Source: Gammaproteobacteria bacterium (lineage in GTDB: Bacteria > Pseudomonadota > Gammaproteobacteria > JAJDOJ01). From it: 56,823 nucleotides of DNA. A program made the position numbers and the translations under genes. This document shows positions 51,462-56,823 of this stretch, one piece after another; positions within the stretch are counted from its first letter, which is position 1; each line of letters opens with the position of its first letter. The notes beneath the pieces were generated by a model. The model had not been told where the DNA came from. It ran no database searches and worked only from the letters and a program-made list of their open reading frames with translations. The stretch covers positions 1 to 56,823 of the forward strand of contig JALSSO010000066.1 of the NCBI GenBank assembly GCA_026984215.1, given 5' to 3'.

Positions 51462-53147
51462 ATGGGCACTCGGCCGCGAGGCAAAGCGCCGGGCCGCGCA
51501 GCCGGCCGGCTCTTCACCGTCCTCCTGGCGCTGGCTGCCGCCGGGCCGAGCCAAGCCGTGGATGGGGCGCCCGGCTGCGTGGGCTGCCATCCCGCCGCGC
51601 GCAGCGGGGCGTGGGATCCGGCCCATGACTTCGGACCGTCCGGTTGTCCCGTCTGCCACGGCGGCGATGCGTCGGCCGCCACACGCAAAGGCGCCCACCG
51701 CGGGCTGATCGCTTTCCCCGGCAACCTGGACAATGCCGAGCGTACCTGCGGTCGCTGCCACCCCCGGGAGGTGCGCGGCGTGCGTGAGGGACCCATGCAC
51801 CGCGGCCGGGGCATGGTGGCGGCCACCCGGCGCGTCCTGGGCGATTGCCTCGGCCCCGGAGGCGAGCCAGGGGACTTGCAGACACTGGACCACGGGCCCG
51901 CCGATTCGCTACTGCGCAAGCGCTGCGCCGGCTGCCACTTGGGGCAGCCCAAGGCCGCACACGCCATGGACGTGGTCCACGATCGCGGCGGGGGGTGCCT
52001 CGCCTGCCACGTGCAGGCGAATCCAGGCAACACCCACCCGGGGCTCACCGCGCGGGTCGAGGACGGACGCTGTTTCGGATGCCATTCGCGCTCGGGACGC
52101 ATCTCGCTGTCCTACGTGGGGCTGGCGGAGGTGGACGAAGCGGCCCTGTCCGGCCCTGGAGCCGAGCGTCTCCTGCGTCTGGCCGACGGGCGGCTCCTGG
52201 AACGCCGCGAACCGGACCTCCATCATCGGGCCGGCATGGGCTGCATCGACTGTCACACGGCGCGGGACACCATGGGGCTGGGGCCGGCCACCGGAGACGA
52301 TGGCCCGTGCGATGCCGTGGACATCACCTGTCTGGACTGTCACGCGGCCCGGCTCCGTGGCATCGACCCCACCGGCTGGCCCGCGGGCTTCGAGGCGCTG
52401 CGCAGGCGCATCCCGTTTGCCCTGGAGGCGGGCACGCGGGTGCCCGTCACCACCTGCGGGACGCCCCTCTGGAACGTGCAACTGGACGGCAGCCGACGGT
52501 TGTTGTATCCCAAGCGGGGCGGTGCGCCGCTGCCCATCCCGGCCCTGCGGCCTCGCCCCGGTCACGAGCCCGAAGGCCAGCATGGCCGCTTGACCTGCGA
52601 CGCCTGCCACGCCCGGTGGGCGCCGCGCTGCCACGGCTGTCACCTGCGCTACGATCCCGAGGGCAGGCAATGGGATCATCTGGAGGGGCGAGTGACGTCG
52701 GGGCGCTGGCTCGAGCGGCGCTGGGGGATCGACAATGGCCCTCCCGCCCTCGGGGTGACCGGTGAGGGGCGGATCGCCACGTTCGTGCCCGGCATGATCC
52801 TGACCGTGGAGCATCCGGCTTGGGAGGTCCCGCGCTTCCGTCGCCTCTATGCGCGCCTCTCGCCGCACACCACCGGCCGGGCGCGCGGCTGCCCGAGCTG
52901 CCACCACGATGCCTATGCACTGGGTCTGGGCGAGGGAGACCTCATCCAGACCCCACGGGGATGGCGACTCGATCCGGAGAAGGACCCCGGACCCGACGGC
53001 CTGCCGGCCGATGCCTGGACGAGCCTAGAGGCCCGAGTTCCGGCACCGAGTCCGCACCCGGGAGACCGGTCCTTCACCCGCGAGGAACTGCTGAGGATTC
53101 TCGCTGTGGAATACCCCGCGGCATCCGATCCGGCCGCAAGCCCGTGA
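51462..53147 (+). CDS. Undecaheme c-type cytochrome (11 CxxCH motifs)
   Basis: A 561-aa exported protein. An N-terminal signal peptide (about 13-32) precedes eleven CxxCH heme motifs: CVGCH (39), CPVCH (62), CGRCH, CAGCH, CLACH, CFGCH, CIDCH, CLDCH, CDACH, CHGCH and CPSCH (about 478). Spacing is uneven; a heme-free gap of about 85 residues separates motifs 8 and 9, and one of about 90 separates 10 and 11. No lipobox or membrane helix follows, so it should be periplasmic unless exported further. I recognise no described 11-heme family such as UndA from the visible sequence. It is probably cotranscribed with the ABC pair and the small protein upstream. The 265 bp after it hold nothing recognisable. 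Confidence 0.88.
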   Translation: MGTRPRGKAPGRAAGRLFTVLLALAAAGPSQAVDGAPGCVGCHPAARSGAWDPAHDFGPSGCPVCHGGDASAATRKGAHRGLIAFPGNLDNAERTCGRCHPREVRGVREGPMHRGRGMVAATRRVLGDCLGPGGEPGDLQTLDHGPADSLLRKRCAGCHLGQPKAAHAMDVVHDRGGGCLACHVQANPGNTHPGLTARVEDGRCFGCHSRSGRISLSYVGLAEVDEAALSGPGAERLLRLADGRLLERREPDLHHRAGMGCIDCHTARDTMGLGPATGDDGPCDAVDITCLDCHAARLRGIDPTGWPAGFEALRRRIPFALEAGTRVPVTTCGTPLWNVQLDGSRRLLYPKRGGAPLPIPALRPRPGHEPEGQHGRLTCDACHARWAPRCHGCHLRYDPEGRQWDHLEGRVTSGRWLERRWGIDNGPPALGVTGEGRIATFVPGMILTVEHPAWEVPRFRRLYARLSPHTTGRARGCPSCHHDAYALGLGEGDLIQTPRGWRLDPEKDPGPDGLPADAWTSLEARVPAPSPHPGDRSFTREELLRILAVEYPAASDPAASP

Positions 53148-53412
53148 CGCGGAGCCGACGCCAACACCTCGCCCTCGTCCTCAACCCGGTCGCTCCAAGC
53201 ATGCAATCGGCTCGGACACTCCACGCTGGCGGCGCACATCGGCCACCGAGCGGGCGTTGGGGAGCATCGTTGGGCCACCTCCTGGTTCGCAGAACCTCTC
53301 GCTGTATCGCTCCGTGATTCGCCGTCCTCACGCCCCCCGATCGTGGCCTCTCGGAACCAAATCACCGAACGTGTAGCTGATACAGGGGATACGATGCCGC
53401 TTCGCGCCGCGT

Positions 53413-55260
53413 TCAGCCGCTGGTACAAGCCGCCGTCTGCGACGACCTCCCTTCTAGACATACCCGGTTGCGTCCGGCGCGCTTGGCGCGATACAAGGCC
53501 TGGTCGGCCCGCTCGACGAATCCCTCGGGGGATTCTTCCGAACGGTAGGCGGCGACGCCGAAACTGCAAGTCAGGCTGCAGCCGCCGTTGAAGGTGGCCC
53601 GTTCGATGCGTCTGCGCAGTTTTTCGGCCAGCTGACAGGCCCCCTGCAGGTCCGTACCCGGCGCAAGGATCACGAACTCCTCGCCGCCCCAGCGCGCCAG
53701 CAGGTCCGGCTCGCGCAACTCGGCCTCGATGATTTCCGCCAGCCGCTTGAGCACGCGGTCTCCGCCCAGATGCCCGTGGGTGTCATTGACAGTCTTGAAG
53801 TGATCGGCGTCCAGCAGGATCACCGACAGCGGGGTCCCGTGACGCCGCGCCCTTTGGATCTCCGAGGCGAGCACCTGCTCGAAGCGCAGCCGGTTCACCG
53901 CACCGGTGAGTCCGTCGGTGGCCGCCTGCCGCGCCAGGGCGCGGTTGATGGCTTCCAGTTCTTGACGCCGGGCGAAGAAACCCAGGGTGAGTGTGACCAA
54001 GGCCAGGACGAAGAACAACGGCGGGAAATAGGCTGGAAAGGGCGGTTGGTAGTGTGGTGGAGGTGTGGGTTCCGGGAGGGGGGCGGTGCGCGCGTCCAGC
54101 TTGCGGAAGATGCCGGTGGCCGAATAAGTGGAGTAGATGTCTCCACCGTATTCACCCGGACGGCTTTCCTGGCTGGCCGCGAAGCGGATCAGGGCCTCGG
54201 TATCCAGCCAGTCCCTTCGGCCCATGGCGGTGGCCATCCATACGAGCAGGTGGCTCGCTTTGAGTGATGGTCGGCGCTGTGGACGCGAGCGAAAGCGGGA
54301 GTAAGCGCCTTGGTCGGCGAGGTAATGCTCTCGGCGGGCATAATCCAGGGCTCGGTCCACGTCCATGTGGCCATTCACCCACGCCTTACCTGTCACCTGG
54401 TCGCCGCCACCCAACCACCACAGGGTCACGAAGGCGCGGAAGACATTGTAAAGATCACGGGCCGGCAGGGCGGGCGCGGCGCCGTATCCGCCGCTGGCCG
54501 TATCCCGGCTCCGCTCGACGAAGCCGGCCACGCGCCGGGCGAACGATTGTGGGAATGGTTTGCCTGTGTGGCGGTGGATCACGCCCAGGCCGCGCAGGGC
54601 GAAGGACGTGCACTTCATGCTGGAGGCCCGTCCCTGCTCCGGATAGTGTTCGTCCCAGAAGCCACCATCCGGGTTCTGGTGGGCCAGGATGAAGCGTTCG
54701 ATGCGCTCCAGGTCTATACGCGGATCGTCCAAGGCACCCAGTGAGTCCAGGATGATCAGGGCGTCCATGGTGGGGCGTACCCCCACGGTTTCTCCCTCCA
54801 GGGTCCGGAAGGCAGCATAGGGACCGTGCCGGTACACCCGCGGATCGAGCGAAGGATCGACGGTGGTCACGTCCGGCACGTGGTTGGAAAGGACGAATTC
54901 CACCACGGCTCGGCCATTGATCCGATCCAGCGCGTTCAATTCCCGGAGGGTGGCCACGGCATAGCGGGTCGCCCGCAGCGTGTTGGCGTTGCGCTGGGAC
55001 GGCTCGAACATGAGGTCGGGGTTGGGGACGAAGTAGCCTGCGGGATGTTGCCGTTCCCGCAGCCAGGCGATGGTGGCCTCGGGGTCGTAGTAGATGTTGC
55101 GGTGTCGATAGTCCCGCAGGGCCGTCCGATAGGCCGTCTGAGCCTGATCGGCCCGCCGGTGACTCGCGATGAGCTCCCACTGGAGGTAGCAGGCCACGCC
55201 GACGAAGACCAGGGCGAGTAGAAAGATGAATGTATTGGTGTGGGTGAGCGGCTTCGTCAT
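53413..55260 (-). CDS. Diguanylate cyclase with predicted terpenoid-cyclase-like toroid sensor
   Basis: 615 aa: membrane helix (about 8-27), large extracytoplasmic domain (about 45-390), second helix (about 408-428), then GGDEF (about 450-605). The cyclase site RWGGEEF is intact, and the inhibitory site REPD sits in the usual place before it, so product feedback is expected. The outer domain has repeated helical pairs with short signatures such as ILAHQNPDGGFWDEHY and AIAWLRE-type segments, resembling the prenyltransferase/squalene-cyclase alpha-alpha toroid (QxxDGGF-like motifs); this fold is inferred. I chose ATG 55260, where the membrane helix follows. It lies 54 bp downstream of the TlpA-like gene on the same strand. 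Confidence 0.85.
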   Translation of the reverse strand: MTKPLTHTNTFIFLLALVFVGVACYLQWELIASHRRADQAQTAYRTALRDYRHRNIYYDPEATIAWLRERQHPAGYFVPNPDLMFEPSQRNANTLRATRYAVATLRELNALDRINGRAVVEFVLSNHVPDVTTVDPSLDPRVYRHGPYAAFRTLEGETVGVRPTMDALIILDSLGALDDPRIDLERIERFILAHQNPDGGFWDEHYPEQGRASSMKCTSFALRGLGVIHRHTGKPFPQSFARRVAGFVERSRDTASGGYGAAPALPARDLYNVFRAFVTLWWLGGGDQVTGKAWVNGHMDVDRALDYARREHYLADQGAYSRFRSRPQRRPSLKASHLLVWMATAMGRRDWLDTEALIRFAASQESRPGEYGGDIYSTYSATGIFRKLDARTAPLPEPTPPPHYQPPFPAYFPPLFFVLALVTLTLGFFARRQELEAINRALARQAATDGLTGAVNRLRFEQVLASEIQRARRHGTPLSVILLDADHFKTVNDTHGHLGGDRVLKRLAEIIEAELREPDLLARWGGEEFVILAPGTDLQGACQLAEKLRRRIERATFNGGCSLTCSFGVAAYRSEESPEGFVERADQALYRAKRAGRNRVCLEGRSSQTAACTSG

Positions 55261-55314
55261 GCGCGCGGCGCGGGCAGGGCCAGATCGGGGGTGCAGGGAG
55301 GAGTGGTCCACGGG

Positions 55315-55839
55315 TCAGGGCGTGTCCGTGCGGTGCAGCGCACGCACGGCGGCCAGGAGTTGCGGGTCGTCCCACTCCCGCCCGCCGATGGCCCGGTAGG
55401 CGATCCGCCCTTCGGGATCGATGACGAACGTGGTGGGGATGCCGCGCACGGGCCAACGTTCCGTGACGCTCCCGTCTTCATCCAGCAACACGGGAAAGTC
55501 GATGGGATAGTCTGCAGTGAAGGGGAAGATCACGTCTTCGGTTTCCCCCACGTTGACTGCCAGCATCGCGATCCCGTCGTCGTTGAGTTTGGCCCACGCC
55601 CGATTCATGGAGGGCAGTTCGCGCCGGCACGGGGGACACCAAGTGGCCCAGAAATTGACGATGACGACGCGACCCCGGTAATCCGACAGCCGGTGGGTCC
55701 CGCCGTCCATGTCGCGCAGTTCGAAACCGGGTGCCGCGGGGCGGTCCGGGATCGGCGTGAGCAGGTGCGTGCCGGTCTGCGAGGCCGCTGCCGACAGCCC
55801 GGCCAGCAGGAGTGTCAGGAGAACCACGGTGCGGATCAC
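55315..55839 (-). CDS. TlpA/ResA-like thiol-disulfide oxidoreductase
   Basis: A 174-aa exported or membrane-anchored thioredoxin-fold protein. The N-terminal hydrophobic stretch (about 4-20) is followed by the AhpC/TSA-type core. The redox site is WCPPC in NFWATWCPPCRRELPS, and the cis-Pro region is GIPTTFVID. Such proteins reduce cysteine pairs outside the cytoplasm, for example apocytochrome c CxxCH motifs; a multiheme cytochrome is encoded about 2 kb away, but a link is only a suggestion. The GTG start at 55839 overlaps the stop of the gene upstream by 4 bp (GTGA), so they are coupled. Confidence 0.88.
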   Translation of the reverse strand: MIRTVVLLTLLLAGLSAAASQTGTHLLTPIPDRPAAPGFELRDMDGGTHRLSDYRGRVVIVNFWATWCPPCRRELPSMNRAWAKLNDDGIAMLAVNVGETEDVIFPFTADYPIDFPVLLDEDGSVTERWPVRGIPTTFVIDPEGRIAYRAIGGREWDDPQLLAAVRALHRTDTP

Positions 55840-56459
55840 GGGCGGGTTTCCTCGAGTCGCGGTGCCGCCTCGGGCGGGCATTGCAGGCCCTCGATCCAGG
55901 CGCTGCGGCGCTGCGCGCCCTCGTGCCAGACCATTTCCAGATCGAAACTCGCGCCCGGAGGCGGTCCGAAGCTGATCATCCCCCAATTGTAGTCTCCGCG
56001 GGGTTCGAAGGTCTGGACCGAGGGAAAGGTGGCCCAGCGGAACGCCAGCCGGGCCGGCGGGGAGACTGCCCCGGAGCGCCCCCAGTCGTCGAGCCATTGC
56101 TCCTTCAGCAGCGGGGGCGCCTCGCTGCCACCTGCGCGGACCCGCCACTGCCCCAGGTCGATATGCACGGCGGGGGCTTGCCCCGGGGTTCCGGTATTGC
56201 GCCCGATGGCCTGGAAGACACAGGCCTCGGCGAGCCGGTCGGCCTCGGCCTTGGGAAAGCCGCGGGCCAGGAAGAAGGCCCGGGTCTGGTCGGGCAGGCG
56301 CTGTACCAAATCGAACCGCAACGGCCCTTCGCGCAGCGTCCAACGCAGCAGGCCGGTCTGCGCATCGGTTTGGCGCTGGACCTCGGGCAGAGCGGGTGGC
56401 GTCGGCACCAAAAATAGGAGACAAATCGGAAGGATGCGTAAGGGGACGATAGCTCGCAT
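55836..56459 (-). CDS. Exported protein of unknown function
   Basis: A 207-aa protein. ATG 56459 was chosen because a Sec-type signal peptide (MRAIVPLRILPICLLFLVPT) begins there; another in-frame ATG at 56495 and an open frame to 56708 also exist. The mature part has several Trp and acidic residues (DWGRSGAVSPPARLAFRWAT; GDYNWGMISFGPPPG) and a single late Cys. I do not recognise the family. It overlaps the TlpA-like gene by 4 bp and so probably works with it; the toroid diguanylate cyclase completes the same-strand group. Confidence 0.6.
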   Translation of the reverse strand: MRAIVPLRILPICLLFLVPTPPALPEVQRQTDAQTGLLRWTLREGPLRFDLVQRLPDQTRAFFLARGFPKAEADRLAEACVFQAIGRNTGTPGQAPAVHIDLGQWRVRAGGSEAPPLLKEQWLDDWGRSGAVSPPARLAFRWATFPSVQTFEPRGDYNWGMISFGPPPGASFDLEMVWHEGAQRRSAWIEGLQCPPEAAPRLEETRP

Positions 56460-56690
56460 GACACGGGTCGCGGCAGGGTAATGGCGTTCGATCATGTCGG
56501 AGAACGGTGGGCGGCGCAAGGGCGGTGAAACGGGCCCGGGGCGGGCTTCGCCCGATCCGTGGGATCGCCCGGCGGGCCCGGTGCGGCGGGACGGTGAAAA
56601 TCGAGTAGACTGCGGAGCTCGGACCGGAGCGTGCAGGCCGCCGGCACGGTGCCTGCGGCCCGCTCCGGCCGGGCAGGGAGGTGCGAGGCG

Positions 56691-56823
56691 TTGAACCAGA
56701 CTCACCACCGATGGAGATTGCTCTGGGTCCTGGGCCTGGCCCTGGGCGTGGCCGGGGTTTGGGCCGGAAGCCGCGGCTGGCGGATACCCGCCCGCGAGCT
56801 GCCCCTGCCGGCGGCGGCGAGCG
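56691..56823 (+). CDS. N-terminus of a membrane or exported protein (partial)
   Basis: A frame open to the window end. Starting at TTG 56691 it gives 44 residues with an N-terminal hydrophobic helix (WRLLWVLGLALGVAGVWAG), a signal peptide or anchor. GGGAGGTG lies 9 bp upstream. It is divergent from the unknown exported-protein gene. The rest lies outside the window, so no function can be given. Confidence 0.5.
   Translation, partial: MNQTHHRWRLLWVLGLALGVAGVWAGSRGWRIPARELPLPAAAS

Overview
This 56.8 kb window is GC-rich and tightly packed. It looks like chromosomal DNA of a gammaproteobacterium, probably a Chromatiales/Ectothiorhodospiraceae-like lithotroph. That placement is inferred from gene content and order: tRNA-Gln-prs-rplY-pth-ychF, prmB-aroC, tig-clpP-clpX-lon-hupB-ppiD, a FimX-type gene near psd, a DsrC-like relic and a large multiheme cytochrome. 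No 16S or marker-tree evidence is available here.

Layout. 1-341: a tandem tRNA-Gln array in which one copy is interrupted in its T-loop by a hairpin-rich insert and the last copy is intact. 400-3790: prs, rplY, pth, ychF, then tRNA-Met. 3995-6254: a short exosortase (XrtH type), its membrane partner and a secreted acidic protein. 6362-11146: a parvulin and a lipoprotein with FG-GAP repeats, divergent from an MBOAT/AlgX-like O-acetylation pair. 11162-19420: proS, cnoX, parE, parC, htpX. 19461-24248: FimX-like protein, PilZ-like partner and epmB. 24247-28199: a segment bounded by two degenerate copies of the epmB/efp junction. It holds a 2-oxoacid dehydrogenase E1-alpha stub, a carboxymuconolactone-decarboxylase-like protein, a dihydrolipoamide dehydrogenase, a frameshifted DsrC-like gene and an HdeD-like protein. 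28200-36171: efp, epmA, psd, a GGDEF-EAL protein, prmB, aroC, an MFS transporter and a STAS-like protein. 36399-45651: tRNA-Leu, tig, clpP, clpX, lon, hupB, tRNA-Val, tRNA-Asp, ppiD. 45687-47961: a DAACS symporter, a MITE-like element abutting fabI, and fabI. 48013-53147: a peptide-type ABC binding protein and a single permease without ATPases, a 72-aa protein and an 11-heme cytochrome c. 53413-56823: a diguanylate cyclase with a predicted terpenoid-cyclase-like toroid sensor, a TlpA-type thioredoxin, an unknown exported protein and the start of a further gene.

How the genes work together. Translation and protein quality control dominate: EF-P and both its modifying enzymes, L25, Pth, YchF, PrmB, ProS, trigger factor, ClpXP, Lon, HtpX, CnoX and PpiD. 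Heat-shock-like promoters are visible before htpX and lon. A second theme is cyclic-di-GMP: three separate proteins (FimX-like, GGDEF-EAL, toroid-GGDEF) plus a PilZ-like protein. A third is envelope work: exosortase, O-acetylation, parvulins, Psd and FabI.

Most interesting observations: (1) the interrupted tRNA-Gln tandem repeat at the left edge; (2) the duplicated epmB-efp-epmA junction with reciprocal decay around an island of partly broken sulfur/lipoyl-related genes; (3) the toroid-fused diguanylate cyclase; (4) the 11-heme cytochrome beside an incomplete ABC transporter. All functional calls were made by reading motifs; no database search was run.
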